Below are positions 34,511 through 43,611 of a stretch of DNA of 64,000 bases, piece after piece. This DNA is from Brevibacterium yomogidense (GTDB taxonomy: Bacteria > Actinomycetota > Actinomycetes > Actinomycetales > Brevibacteriaceae). The stretch spans positions 98,631-162,630 of the forward strand of contig NZ_FWFF01000019.1 of the NCBI RefSeq assembly GCF_900163715.1, in the 5' to 3' direction. The position numbers and the translations under genes were made by a program. How positions within the stretch are numbered: position 1 is the stretch's first letter; each line of letters opens with the position of its first letter. The notes under the pieces were generated by a model. It made no database searches. It was not told the DNA's origin and was given only the letters and a program-made list of their open reading frames with translations.

Positions 34511-35434
34511 ATGTCCGAGCAGTCTGCCGAGCGGGTCTTCACCAGCCGCCGCGAACGTCGCATGGCTGAAGAGAACGATCGACGCTCGTCGCGCCGGATG
34601 ACGCGTCGCAGCGAACCGACTCCCGCTCCGCAGCCCGCGCCCGTGCGCACGCAGGTGGGCGCCAGTGCAGTCGCGTTCCGCGGGTCCGACGGTTCGATCG
34701 TCCGCGGCATGCGCCGCCGCCGTGCTGTGGCGACGACTGCTCTCACGGGCGTGTCGGTCGCGGGTGCCGCGGCGGCCGTCGTCCTCATCTCCGGCAACGG
34801 TGCCGGTCAGGCGCAGGCGGCGGAGCCGAACGACGATGCTCCGGTCCTCAGCGCACTCGGGTCGGAGGCCGTCTCCGCCGATGTCGGCGATGACGCGGAC
34901 GCGGCCACGGGCCGCACCACCTCCGGAGCGGCTCCCAGCGCAGAGGGCGGCAAGGCTCAGGCCGCCGGCCGCTCCATCACGAAGACCGTCCTCCCCGGCT
35001 GCTCCGAGGACGCGGACTTCGGGGACGCGGGCAACGGAGAGCTGCCGGAATCCTGGTTGTGCGACCTGGGCATCGGCGACCACAAGCTGCGCGCTGACGC
35101 GGCGATCTCGTTCGCGAAGATGAATGCGGCGTACAAGGAGGAGACGGGTGAGGAGATGGAGCTCACCGATACCTACCGGTCCCTCGACTCGCAGATCTCC
35201 GTGGCGGGCCGCAAGCCCGGTCTGGCCGCGCGTCCCGGGACGTCGCTGCACGGCTGGGGCATCGCGATCGACTTCGGCGGCGGTGCCGCCACCGCATCCG
35301 GTCAGCAGTACGACTGGCTCGTGGAGCACGGTGCGGAGTTCGGCTGGGAGAACCCGGACTGGGCCAAGGCCAGCAAGTACGAGCCCTGGCACTGGGAGTA
35401 CGTGCCGGCGCGCAAGGACATCAAGGGCGCCTGA
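34511..35434 (+). CDS. M15 family D-alanyl-D-alanine carboxypeptidase-like protein, membrane anchored
   Basis: This is an M15B (VanY-like) zinc peptidase that would trim cell-wall peptides. The catalytic domain (residues about 180-305) has the metal ligands in GTSLHGWGIAIDFGGGA (HxxxxxxxD) and in EPWHWEYV (H). YRSLDSQISVAGRKPG is also typical. The first 60 residues are basic and polar, followed by a hydrophobic segment (TTALTGVSVAGAAAAVVLIS), a signal anchor with an unusually long cytoplasmic N-terminus. ATG 34511 lies after TCTGGAG. A low-complexity Ala/Gly/Asp stretch links anchor and domain. It stands alone. Confidence 0.88.
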   Translation: MSEQSAERVFTSRRERRMAEENDRRSSRRMTRRSEPTPAPQPAPVRTQVGASAVAFRGSDGSIVRGMRRRRAVATTALTGVSVAGAAAAVVLISGNGAGQAQAAEPNDDAPVLSALGSEAVSADVGDDADAATGRTTSGAAPSAEGGKAQAAGRSITKTVLPGCSEDADFGDAGNGELPESWLCDLGIGDHKLRADAAISFAKMNAAYKEETGEEMELTDTYRSLDSQISVAGRKPGLAARPGTSLHGWGIAIDFGGGAATASGQQYDWLVEHGAEFGWENPDWAKASKYEPWHWEYVPARKDIKGA

Positions 35435-35470
35435 GCGTTCGGGGCCTCGGGTCCCGACGCGCCTCACCAG

Positions 35471-35500
35471 TTGTGATTCGACGCCCCACCGGTGTTAGTG
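35471..35500 (+). promoter_or_regulatory. Promoter of tRNA-Arg
   Basis: TTGTGA (35471-35476), an 18-nt spacer and TTAGTG (35495-35500) lie 13 nt before the tRNA. Confidence 0.5.
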
Positions 35501-35513
35501 TGGGGTGTCGCCC

Positions 35514-35586
35514 GCCCGCGTAGCTCAGTGGATAGAGCGTCTGCCTCCGGAGCAGAAGGTCGTAGGTTCGAATCCTGTCGCGGGCA
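35514..35586 (+). tRNA. tRNA-Arg (CCG)
   Basis: A 73-nt cloverleaf: acceptor GCCCGCG (35514-35520) with CGCGGGC (35579-35585), CCG in anticodon loop CTCCGGA, T-loop TTCGAAT, discriminator A (35586). The T-stem has two wobble pairs. CCA is not encoded. Confidence 0.97.
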
Positions 35587-35592
35587 CGGATC

Positions 35593-35635
35593 AAGACCCC
35601 GGTCAGCAGCCATCACAGCTCCTGACCGGGGTCTT
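35593..35635 (+). terminator. Terminator of tRNA-Arg
   Basis: A perfect 14-bp stem has arms 35593-35606 and 35622-35635, a 15-nt loop, and a short T-rich end. Confidence 0.85.
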
Positions 35636-35712
35636 CTTCACGTCAGAACCGCATGGCCGGGGTGGGTCGCAGGCTCACGTCACCCGGGGCGTTCCGACAT
35701 CGCCGGACATTG

Positions 35713-35722
35713 AACGGTCGTT
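35713..35722 (+). promoter_or_regulatory. Possible TetR-type operator upstream of the acyl-CoA operon
   Basis: AACG-N2-CGTT (35713-35722), flanked TGA..TTTGA, resembles operators of TetR regulators of lipid catabolism. No regulator gene is adjacent, so assignment is weak. A GATAGG -10-like element overlaps its 3' side. Confidence 0.35.
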
Positions 35723-35890
35723 TGATAGGCTCGCAATCGGCGGCCGCAGAACCGCCGCCGGAACTTCTTCGATCGTCAACCTCTTCGATCGTCATCGAAC
35801 CGTAAGCCGCACGTCGTCGACCGGGACTGCTGAGCAGAGCTGCTTCGCATCGCCCGCACCCGTGCCGGCACCACATCCTAGGAGGCGCCC

Positions 35891-36634
35891 ATGGGCGACC
35901 TGGTGATCCGCACCGACCACGACGGGTGGGCGATGCTGACTCTGAACCGTCCCGAGAAGCTCAACGCACTCACGGTGACGCTGTTCGCACGGCTGCGCGA
36001 GCACATCGAGGCGCTGCGGGAGGACGAGGCGATCCGCTGCGTCGTCGTCCGGGGTGCGGGGCGCTGCTTCTCAGCGGGCCACGACCTCGAGGACATCGGT
36101 GCGGGGGAGGCAGTGCCGTCCCGGGGGTGGCACAGTGAGACCCTGCGCATGCTCGAGAGCCTGCCCCAGCCGGTCATCGCTGCCGTGCACGGCCACTGCT
36201 ACACCGGAGCCCTCGAAGTCGCGCTCGCGGCGGACTTCATCATCGCGGCAGAGGACGCCAGATTCGGGGACACCCACGCCAGGTGGGCGCTGACCCCGGT
36301 CTGGGGCATGTCGCAGCGCCTCCCGCGACGCGTCGGCACCGCCACCGCGAAGCGGATGATGTTCACAGCGGACATGATCGATGCGGAGGAGGCCGTGCGG
36401 ATCGGGCTCGCGGAGTACTCCGTCGCCTCGGACGCCTTCGAGCGGGAGATCGAGTCGCTGGCCGGCCGGATCGCCGACCAGTCTCCCTTCAGCCATGCCG
36501 CGAACAAGCAGCTGCTCGACGTCACCGACGGAATGCCGCTCGACGCCGGACTGCAGCACGAGGTCTGGAAGAGCGCAGGGCGCGGCCCGGACGCGCAGGA
36601 CCGGATCGCCGCCTTCACCCGGAAGAAGGGCTGA
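35891..36634 (+). CDS. Enoyl-CoA hydratase/isomerase family protein (crotonase)
   Basis: A crotonase-fold protein of 247 residues acting on a CoA thioester. FSAGHDLEDIG (residues about 58-68) is the first oxyanion-hole strand and VHGHCYTGALEVALAADF the second. The catalytic Glu positions of classical hydratases seem replaced in FGDTHARWALTPVWGMSQRL, so the reaction may be an isomerisation, hydrolysis or an atypical hydration. ATG 35891 follows TAGGAGG. It is 3 bp upstream of the first acyl-CoA dehydrogenase, so the three genes form a beta-oxidation-like operon. The substrate is unknown. Confidence 0.88.
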   Translation: MGDLVIRTDHDGWAMLTLNRPEKLNALTVTLFARLREHIEALREDEAIRCVVVRGAGRCFSAGHDLEDIGAGEAVPSRGWHSETLRMLESLPQPVIAAVHGHCYTGALEVALAADFIIAAEDARFGDTHARWALTPVWGMSQRLPRRVGTATAKRMMFTADMIDAEEAVRIGLAEYSVASDAFEREIESLAGRIADQSPFSHAANKQLLDVTDGMPLDAGLQHEVWKSAGRGPDAQDRIAAFTRKKG

Positions 36635-36637
36635 GAC

Positions 36638-37840
36638 ATGGACATCGAGCCGCAGGTCGACCTCGCGGAGTTCCGCGCTGAGGTCGCTGAATTCCTCGAC
36701 ACCGCGCCCACGCCGGAGATCCTGGAGGCCGGCCGCAAGACCACCAGCGTCTTCGCCCCGTTCGAGCAGGTCATGGCCTGGCATCGCATCCTGCACTCCC
36801 GCGGCTGGTCGGCACCCGACTGGCCGGTGGAGCACGGCGGGCCCGGCTGGTCGGTCGAGCAGCGGTACGTCTTCGCGGACGAGTACCAGAAGCGGGGGCT
36901 TCCGCCGCTGCTGCCGAATGGTCTGAAGATGGTCGGCCCGCTGCTCATGGAGATCGGCACCCCCGAGCAGCAGGCGAAGCACCTGCCGGGGATCCTGTCC
37001 GGCGAGGACTACTGGACCCAGGGATACTCCGAACCCGGAGCCGGATCCGACCTCGCCTCGCTGAGCTGCTCCGCCGTGGCCGACGGCGACGACTACATCC
37101 TCAAAGGCAGCAAGATCTGGACCACGTACGCCCACCACGCGAACCGGATGTTCATGCTGGTGCGGACGAGCCGTGAGGGCCGCAAGCAGGCAGGCATCAC
37201 CTTCCTGCTGCTCGACCGCATGGACTACCCGGGCATCGAGGTGCGCCCGATCGTCGGGCTCGACGGTGCACCCGAGCAGTGCGAGGTCTTCTTCACCGAC
37301 GCCCGCGTGCCCCAGTCCGGTCGCGTGGGTGCAGAGAACGACGGCTGGACCGTGGCCAAGCAGCTGCTCACGCACGAGCGGGGCGGCAGCGCGCAGAGCC
37401 CCTCGATGCGTCGCAGGCTCGACGTGCTCCGCGTGGCAGCTGCGGCGACGTCGTCTCCTTTCGGCGGATCCCTCGCCGACGATGCGGTCTTCCAGCGCGA
37501 CCTCGGAGAGCTGGAGGCGGACGTCGCCTCCTGCGAGCACTTCGAGAAGCTCGCGATCAGCGGACACCCGATCGCCGAGGACCCTGCGTACCCCTCGTTG
37601 AACAAGGTCATGAGCTCGGAGCTCATCCAGCGCATCTCGGCACTCATGACCCGCGTCGTCGGGCTCGACGGGATGCCGGACCAGCGCGAGGCGCTGCGCG
37701 TCGGCTCTCACCGAGAGGCACTCGGCGACGACCTCGCGCTGATCGCGATGCCGTTCTATCTCAACAGCCGTGCCACCACCATTTACGCCGGCACCAACGA
37801 GGTGCAGCGCGATCTGATCGCTCGCTCCCTGCGAGCCTGA
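36638..37840 (+). CDS. Acyl-CoA dehydrogenase, first subunit
   Basis: An FAD enzyme of 400 residues forming the alpha,beta double bond of an acyl-CoA. GYSEPGAGSDLASLSC (FAD/substrate region, residues about 128-143) and the C-terminal IYAGTNEVQRDLIARSLRA are family signatures. The Glu of the usual YEGT is Ala, as in dehydrogenases with an alternative catalytic base. The pairing with a second, divergent dehydrogenase 12 bp downstream resembles the heterotetrameric FadE pairs of steroid side-chain degradation (for example ChsE1/ChsE2-like). That substrate class is inference. ATG 36638 follows AGAAGGGCTGAG. Confidence 0.9.
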   Translation: MDIEPQVDLAEFRAEVAEFLDTAPTPEILEAGRKTTSVFAPFEQVMAWHRILHSRGWSAPDWPVEHGGPGWSVEQRYVFADEYQKRGLPPLLPNGLKMVGPLLMEIGTPEQQAKHLPGILSGEDYWTQGYSEPGAGSDLASLSCSAVADGDDYILKGSKIWTTYAHHANRMFMLVRTSREGRKQAGITFLLLDRMDYPGIEVRPIVGLDGAPEQCEVFFTDARVPQSGRVGAENDGWTVAKQLLTHERGGSAQSPSMRRRLDVLRVAAAATSSPFGGSLADDAVFQRDLGELEADVASCEHFEKLAISGHPIAEDPAYPSLNKVMSSELIQRISALMTRVVGLDGMPDQREALRVGSHREALGDDLALIAMPFYLNSRATTIYAGTNEVQRDLIARSLRA

Positions 37841-37852
37841 CCGGAGGTCATC

Positions 37853-39016
37853 GTGGACTTCACCTTCACCGCGGAGCAGAACGAGCTCCGCAGCACCGTC
37901 ACCCGCGCACTGAAGCGCGAGTATCCCTTCGAGAAGCGCCAGGCCATCGTCGCGTCGGCCGCCGGCTGGTCTCCTGATATCTGGCAGCGGCTCGTCGAGC
38001 TCGGGCTCACGGCCATCCCCTTCGCCGAGGACGCCGGCGGCCTCGGGGGATCCATCGTCGACCTCGTCGCCGTGGCAGAGATCTTCGGTTCCCACCTGCT
38101 CGCAGAGCCGTGGACCGCCTCGGTGGTCCTGGCAGGCGGACTCCTCGCTGGTGCAGCGGACACCACCGCGGCCACCGCCGGCTCCGGCGACACCATCGGC
38201 ACGGCCACCTCCGGCACCGGCACCTCCGCCACCGCGGCTGCCCGCGCGTGCCTCGAGCGGATCGCTGCGGGCGAGTCGATCGGCGCACTCGCGCACGAAG
38301 AGGGCCGCGGCACTCCTGACCCGTCCCTCATCGCGACCAGGGCAGAGAGGACCGACGGCGGCCATGCGCTGACCGGTGACAAGCGGATGGTGCTCCACGG
38401 AGCCGGTGCCGATGTACTTGTAGTGACCGCCCGACTCGACGGGGAGCTCGCTCTCTTCCTCGTGGACCCCGTCGCCGCGACCGCCACGCCGTTCACGACC
38501 ATCGATGGCCGCAGCGCCGCCCACCTGCGCTTCGACGAGGCGCCTGCGACGCTCCTGGCAGCGGAAGCTGAGCCGCTGGTGCGCGAGGCGCTCGATCGGG
38601 CGATCGTCGTCCTGTCGGCCGAGGCCGTCGGTGCCATGGGAGAACTGCTGCGGCGCACGTCCGAGTACGCCTTCACCCGGGAGCAGTTCGGGGTTCCGAT
38701 CGGCACCCAGCAGGCTCTGGGCCACCGCCTCGCGGACATGAAGATCGCCTATCTGAAGGCCCGGGCCACCCTCCTGCACACCACAGCGCTGGCTGAGGCG
38801 CACCGTCTGTCGGCCGGCGATGTCGCCGTCCTCAAGGCTCAGGTCGGCCGACTCGGACGGGAGGTGGGGGAATCCGCGATCCAGATCCACGGCGGGGTCG
38901 GGATGACGGACGAGCTGCCCGTGGGGCACCTGCACAAGCGGATCCTCGCCGTCGACGCCCTGTTCGGTCAGGCCGATCACCATCTCAGGGTCCTCGGAGC
39001 CGCCGCGGTGGGGTGA
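37853..39016 (+). CDS. Acyl-CoA dehydrogenase-like protein, second subunit
   Basis: It has the acyl-CoA dehydrogenase fold (387 residues) but lacks the EPGAGSD signature seen in its neighbour. Instead it has LTGDKRMVLHGAGADVLVV at that position. The C-terminal ESAIQIHGGVGMTDELPVGH is the conserved FAD-contacting helix-loop. Residues about 103-125 form a Thr/Gly/Ser/Ala-rich low-complexity insertion, odd for the family. GTG 37853 follows CGGAGG at about 6 nt. It is best read as the partner subunit of a heteromeric dehydrogenase; alone it may not be catalytic. Confidence 0.87.
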   Translation: MDFTFTAEQNELRSTVTRALKREYPFEKRQAIVASAAGWSPDIWQRLVELGLTAIPFAEDAGGLGGSIVDLVAVAEIFGSHLLAEPWTASVVLAGGLLAGAADTTAATAGSGDTIGTATSGTGTSATAAARACLERIAAGESIGALAHEEGRGTPDPSLIATRAERTDGGHALTGDKRMVLHGAGADVLVVTARLDGELALFLVDPVAATATPFTTIDGRSAAHLRFDEAPATLLAAEAEPLVREALDRAIVVLSAEAVGAMGELLRRTSEYAFTREQFGVPIGTQQALGHRLADMKIAYLKARATLLHTTALAEAHRLSAGDVAVLKAQVGRLGREVGESAIQIHGGVGMTDELPVGHLHKRILAVDALFGQADHHLRVLGAAAVG

Positions 39017-39156
39017 GTCCGTCGACCCGGTTCACGGATCGTCTCCTGGTGCAGGATCGTCACCGGGTGCACGTCTCGTCTCCCGATGCGGTGTGGACGA
39101 CGTCACACATATCCGCTCGCAGGACCTCCGGTTGCCCGCGAGCACGCGGCACCCAC

Positions 39157-39162
39157 TATCCT
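39157..39162 (+). promoter_or_regulatory. -10 element for a leaderless argS transcript
   Basis: TATCCT (39157-39162) lies 6 nt before GTG 39169 and no ribosome-binding site is visible. This is the leaderless geometry. Confidence 0.6.
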
Positions 39163-39168
39163 GAGCGG

Positions 39169-40809
39169 GTGACTCCCGAAGAACTCAAGACGGCCATCGC
39201 CGCGGCACTCGACGCGTACAGCTCTTCCTCCGGACGGGACATCGTCCCTCCTGCGGTCCTCGTCGTCGAACGACCGAAGAATCGCGACCACGGCGACTGG
39301 GCCTCCAACGTGGCCCTGCAGACCGCGAAGACCGCCGGAATGCCGCCGCGCGAGCTGGCAGAGGGCGTCGCGGCCGTTCTGCGGGACCACGACGGGATCG
39401 ACGCCGTCGACGTCGCGGGACCGGGCTTCCTGAACATCACGCTCTCCGCCGCTGCGGCGGGCGCTCTCGCGAAGGACATCGTCGCCGCAGGACGCGACTA
39501 CGGTCGCGGCTCCGCCATGGCGGGCCACGTCGTGAACATGGAGTTCGTCTCCGCGAACCCCACGGGTCCGCTGCACCTGGGCCACACGCGCTGGGCGGCT
39601 CTGGGCGACGCCATCGCCCGTGTCCTGTCCGCGGCGGGAGCCGACGTCACGAGCGAGTACTACATCAATGACGCGGGCTCGCAGATGAACGTCTTCGCCG
39701 ATTCCGTGATCGCCCGCATGAAGGGACGGGACGTCCCGGAGGGCGGCTACCCGGGCCAGTACATCGCGGACATGGCGGAGGCGATCGCGGCCGAGCAGCC
39801 CGCCCTCGCGGATTCCTGCGACGACGCGACCCGCGAAGAGATCCGCACGCGCGCCTACGACCTCCAGCTGCAGGACATCAAGGACACGCTGACGGAGTTC
39901 GACGTGCACTTCGACGTCTGGTTCTCCGAGACCTCGCTGCACGATTCGGGTGCGCTCGGCTCTGCGGTCGAGCGCCTGCGCGAGCAGGGCCACGTCTACG
40001 ACGAGAACGGTGCTGTGTGGCTGCGGACCACCGACTTCGGCGACGACAAGGACCGGGTGCTGATCCGCAGCGACGGAGCGCCCACGTACTTCGCCGCGGA
40101 CGCCGCCTACTACCTCGACAAGAAGGACCGCGGCTTCTCGGAGAAGGTGTACCTCCTGGGAGCGGACCACCACGGCTACGTCGGTCGCCTCAAGGCCATC
40201 GCGGCCGCCGCCGGCGACGACCCGGACGCGAACATCGAGGTCCTCATCGGGCAGCTCATCAAGATCAACGGGGCGAAGCTGTCGAAGCGCGCCGGCAACA
40301 TCATCGAGCTGCGCGACCTCGTCCGCTGGCTGGGCCGCGATGCCCTGCGGTACTCGCTGGCTCGCATCCCCGCGGACTCTCCGCTCACGCTGGACCCCGA
40401 GGTCCTGCGCAGCGCGAGCAACGACAACCCGGTCTTCTACGTGCAGTACGCCCATGCCCGTGCGTGCGGCGTGGAGCGCAACGCCCTCGCCGCGGGGATC
40501 GACGCCGCGTCCTTCGACGCGTCGACGCTCTCGCACGCGACGGAAGCAGCGCTGCTGGCCGGCCTCGCGGACTTCCCCAGGGTCGTCGCACAGGCGGCCG
40601 AGTTGCGCGAACCGCACCGCATCGCCCGCTACCTGGAGTCGCTCGCCGGCCTGTTCCACAAGTGGTACGACTCGTGCCGGGTCACGCCGCTGGCGGACGA
40701 GCAGCCCGGCGCTGTGCACGGATCCCGCCTCGTGCTGGACCGGGCCACCGCGCAGGTGCTGTCGAACGGACTCGAGCTGCTCGGGGTCAGTGCCCCCGAG
40801 CGCATGTGA
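39169..40809 (+). CDS. argS: Arginyl-tRNA synthetase
   Basis: A class Ia aminoacyl-tRNA synthetase. The N-terminal Add1-like domain (residues 1-110) is followed by SANPTGPLHLGHTRWAALGD (HIGH motif HLGH) and later INGAKLSKRAGN, the KMSKS equivalent. The C-terminal DALRD domain covers residues about 425-546. GTG 39169 starts VTPEELKTAIAAALDAY and gives 546 residues, the usual length; the frame runs back to 39013 without conservation. The gene opens the argS-lysA-hom-thrC-thrB cluster, a standard actinobacterial order, with lysA 11 bp downstream. Confidence 0.96.
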   Translation: MTPEELKTAIAAALDAYSSSSGRDIVPPAVLVVERPKNRDHGDWASNVALQTAKTAGMPPRELAEGVAAVLRDHDGIDAVDVAGPGFLNITLSAAAAGALAKDIVAAGRDYGRGSAMAGHVVNMEFVSANPTGPLHLGHTRWAALGDAIARVLSAAGADVTSEYYINDAGSQMNVFADSVIARMKGRDVPEGGYPGQYIADMAEAIAAEQPALADSCDDATREEIRTRAYDLQLQDIKDTLTEFDVHFDVWFSETSLHDSGALGSAVERLREQGHVYDENGAVWLRTTDFGDDKDRVLIRSDGAPTYFAADAAYYLDKKDRGFSEKVYLLGADHHGYVGRLKAIAAAAGDDPDANIEVLIGQLIKINGAKLSKRAGNIIELRDLVRWLGRDALRYSLARIPADSPLTLDPEVLRSASNDNPVFYVQYAHARACGVERNALAAGIDAASFDASTLSHATEAALLAGLADFPRVVAQAAELREPHRIARYLESLAGLFHKWYDSCRVTPLADEQPGAVHGSRLVLDRATAQVLSNGLELLGVSAPERM

Positions 40810-40820
40810 CAGGAGCCTGA

Positions 40821-42245
40821 ATGCCCGCACACATCTCCGGAGTCCTCCATGCCGGCCCGTCGCCGGTCTGGCTGCCGCACCCGGATGACGTCAACGCGCT
40901 CATGCCCAGCCTGTGGTCCGCGAATACGCGCAAGGACCCGGACGGTGTGCTCACGGTCGCCGGTCACCGCGTGACGGACCTGGCCCGCACGTACGGCAGT
41001 CCGCTCTACGTCCTCGACGTCGCGGACCTGCGGTCCCGGGCGCGCGGCTTCGCCGACGCGTTCGCGCAGTCGTTCGAAGCGGTGGGCACCCGGGCCCGCG
41101 TGTACTACGCCGGCAAGGCGCTGCTCACCTCCGCGATCGCCCAGTGGGTGGCGGCCGAGGGCATGGGGATCGATACCTGCTCGCTCGGCGAGCTCATGAC
41201 CGCGCGCCGCGCCGGAGTCGACCCGGCCGTGGTCGGACTCCACGGCAACAACAAGTCCGATGCGGAGCTCGCCTACGCGCTGGACTGGGGGATCGCCCGC
41301 ATCGTCGTCGACTCGCTCGACGAGATCGACCGCATCGAAGCCGCCGCGGCCGCACGCGGCGTCCGCGCACCGGTGATGATCCGCGTCACCGTGGGCGTGG
41401 AGGCGCACACGCACGACTTCATCGCGACCGCGCACGAGGACCAGAAGTTCGGTCTGTCGCTCCAGTCCGGTGCTGCGCGCGCAGCGGCGGACCGGACCCT
41501 CGCTTCGCCCCACCTCGATCTCATCGGCCTCCACAGCCACATCGGATCGCAGATCTTCGACCGCGCAGGCTTCGAGGTCGCCGCGCGGCGGATCGTCTCG
41601 CTGCGCGCGGAGATCCAGCGCGATCACGACGTCATCCTGCCGGAGATCGATCTGGGCGGCGGGTTCGGCATGCGCTACACCTCGCAGGACACGCCTCCGC
41701 CGATCTCCGACATGGCCGCCCAGCTGGCCGAGGCCGTCGCGAAGACGTGCGCCGACGAGGGCACGGACCTCCCCGTCGTCTCCTTCGAACCGGGCCGCGC
41801 CGTCGTCGGTCCGGCGGTCTTCACGCTCTACTCCGTCGGCACGGTCAAGGGGGTGGAGACGGAGACGGGCCTCCGCACGTATGTGTCCGTCGATGGCGGG
41901 ATGAGCGACAATGTCCGCACCGCGCTCTACGATGCTGACTACTCGTGCACACTCGCGTCGAGGTCGTCCGACGGGGATCCCACGGTCGTCCGGGTCGTGG
42001 GCAGCCACTGCGAGAGCGGGGACATCGTGGTGCGGGACGAGTACCTGCCCGCGGACGTGCGTGCAGGAGACCTGGTCGCCGTCCCCGGCACCGGTGCGTA
42101 CTGCCAGCCGCTGTCGTCGAACTACAACCTCATGCCGCGACCCGGCGTGCTGGCCGTCAGCGCCGGTCGCGCGGACTGGATCATCCGACCTGAAACCCAC
42201 GACGATCTGCTGGGCCGTGACTGCGGTCCGATCGCCGATGCCTGA
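40821..42245 (+). CDS. lysA: Diaminopimelate decarboxylase
   Basis: The PLP enzyme for the last step of lysine synthesis, converting meso-diaminopimelate to lysine and CO2. RARVYYAGKALLTSAIAQW contains the PLP lysine; HSHIGSQIFD, DLGGGFGMRY, SFEPGRAVVG and SHCESGDIVV are further class IV decarboxylase motifs. The length of 474 aa is normal. AGGAG precedes ATG 40821, which is 11 bp after argS. hom begins 10 bp downstream, so the genes are cotranscribed. Confidence 0.96.
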   Translation: MPAHISGVLHAGPSPVWLPHPDDVNALMPSLWSANTRKDPDGVLTVAGHRVTDLARTYGSPLYVLDVADLRSRARGFADAFAQSFEAVGTRARVYYAGKALLTSAIAQWVAAEGMGIDTCSLGELMTARRAGVDPAVVGLHGNNKSDAELAYALDWGIARIVVDSLDEIDRIEAAAAARGVRAPVMIRVTVGVEAHTHDFIATAHEDQKFGLSLQSGAARAAADRTLASPHLDLIGLHSHIGSQIFDRAGFEVAARRIVSLRAEIQRDHDVILPEIDLGGGFGMRYTSQDTPPPISDMAAQLAEAVAKTCADEGTDLPVVSFEPGRAVVGPAVFTLYSVGTVKGVETETGLRTYVSVDGGMSDNVRTALYDADYSCTLASRSSDGDPTVVRVVGSHCESGDIVVRDEYLPADVRAGDLVAVPGTGAYCQPLSSNYNLMPRPGVLAVSAGRADWIIRPETHDDLLGRDCGPIADA

Positions 42246-42255
42246 GAGGACCCCC

Positions 42256-43566
42256 ATGGAGAAGCTCACTGTCGCCCTGCTGGGCGGAGGAGTCGTCGGC
42301 GCGGAGGTCGCGCGGACCCTCCTCACGCGGAGCGACGCGCTGGCCGCGCGCGTGGGCGCGCGGCTCGAACTGACGGGTGTCCTGGTCCGGGACACGACGA
42401 AGGAGCGGGACGGCATCCCGCGCGAGCTGGTCACGACCGACGCCGAGGCGGTGGTCGCCGGAGCGGACATCGTCGTCGAGCTGATGGGCGGCATCGAACC
42501 CGCCCGCACCCACATCCTCGACGCGCTCGCATCGGGTGCCAGCGTCGTTACCGCGAACAAGGCGCTGCTCGCACAGCACTTCCCGGAGCTCATCACCGCG
42601 GCGGAGGATGCCGGCGTACGCATCGAGTACGAAGCGGCCGTCGCAGGAGCGATCCCGATCGTCCGTCCGCTGTCCGTGTCGCTCGCCGGCGACCGGATCG
42701 AGCGCGTCATGGGGATCGTCAACGGGACGACGAACTACATCCTCGACCAGATGTCCAAGGAGGGGTGGGACTTCGACGCGGCGCTCGCGACCGCGCAGGA
42801 ACTGGGGTACGCGGAGGCCGACCCGACGGCGGACGTCGAGGGTCTCGATGCCGCAGCGAAGGCGGCGATCATCGCCTCGCTCGCATTCCAGGTCCCGGTG
42901 GCCATGGACGACGTCCACGTCGAGGGCATCTCGTCGGTGAGCGCGGACATGATCGAGACCGCCGCGGCACAGGGCTTCACGATCAAGCTGCTCGCGATCT
43001 GCGAGCGCATCGACAACGCCGACGGCACGGAGAGCGTGTCGGCTCGCGTCTACCCGGCCCTGATCCGCGACGACCATCCGCTCGCCTCCGTGTCCGGCGC
43101 CTTCAACGCGGTCTTCGTCGAGGCCGAGAACGCCGGCTCGCTCATGTTCTACGGGCAGGGCGCAGGCGGCGCGCCCACGTCGTCCGCCGTCATGGGCGAC
43201 CTCGTGTCCGTCGCGCGGCGCCGCGTCCTGGGCGGCCGCGGGCAGATCGCGCAGCAGGTGCGCGAGAGCGGAGACATCCTCCCGGTCGCACGCATCACGA
43301 CCCGCTATCAGATGACGCTCGAGGTCCACGACCGTCCGGGCGTGCTGCTGCGCGTCGCGGAGATCGTCGCCGCCGAGGGCGTGTCGATCGAGCTCGTCCA
43401 GCAGACCCGTCTGGAGTCGGAGGACGAAGATGCATCGCCGCGTGCCAAGCTGGTCATCGCGACGCATTCCGCCGTCGAATCCGCACTCGCGGCGACGGTC
43501 GATTCCCTCGCGGCCTCGGACGTCGTCGAGTCGGTCAAGTCGGTACTCCGCATCGAGGGTGCCTGA
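42256..43566 (+). CDS. hom: Homoserine dehydrogenase
   Basis: It reduces aspartate semialdehyde to homoserine, the branch to threonine and methionine. VALLGGGVVGAEVARTLL is the NAD(P)-binding motif; GIVNGTTNYILDQM and YAEADPTADVEGLDAAAK are catalytic-domain signatures. The C-terminal region from about residue 350 (TLEVHDRPGVLLRVAEIVA) is an ACT regulatory domain, so threonine feedback is likely. ATG 42256 follows GAGAGGA; the frame extends upstream into lysA without conservation. 436 residues is typical. Confidence 0.96.
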   Translation: MEKLTVALLGGGVVGAEVARTLLTRSDALAARVGARLELTGVLVRDTTKERDGIPRELVTTDAEAVVAGADIVVELMGGIEPARTHILDALASGASVVTANKALLAQHFPELITAAEDAGVRIEYEAAVAGAIPIVRPLSVSLAGDRIERVMGIVNGTTNYILDQMSKEGWDFDAALATAQELGYAEADPTADVEGLDAAAKAAIIASLAFQVPVAMDDVHVEGISSVSADMIETAAAQGFTIKLLAICERIDNADGTESVSARVYPALIRDDHPLASVSGAFNAVFVEAENAGSLMFYGQGAGGAPTSSAVMGDLVSVARRRVLGGRGQIAQQVRESGDILPVARITTRYQMTLEVHDRPGVLLRVAEIVAAEGVSIELVQQTRLESEDEDASPRAKLVIATHSAVESALAATVDSLAASDVVESVKSVLRIEGA

Positions 43567-43611
43567 GGCACTGTGAAGAGCACCATGAACACCAGGGAGA
43601 AGCACACAGTC

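Noticed and set aside
36071..38983. 970-codon minus-strand frame opposite the crotonase and acyl-CoA dehydrogenases
   Set aside because: Same cause: stop-poor antisense of high-GC genes, no domain signatures.
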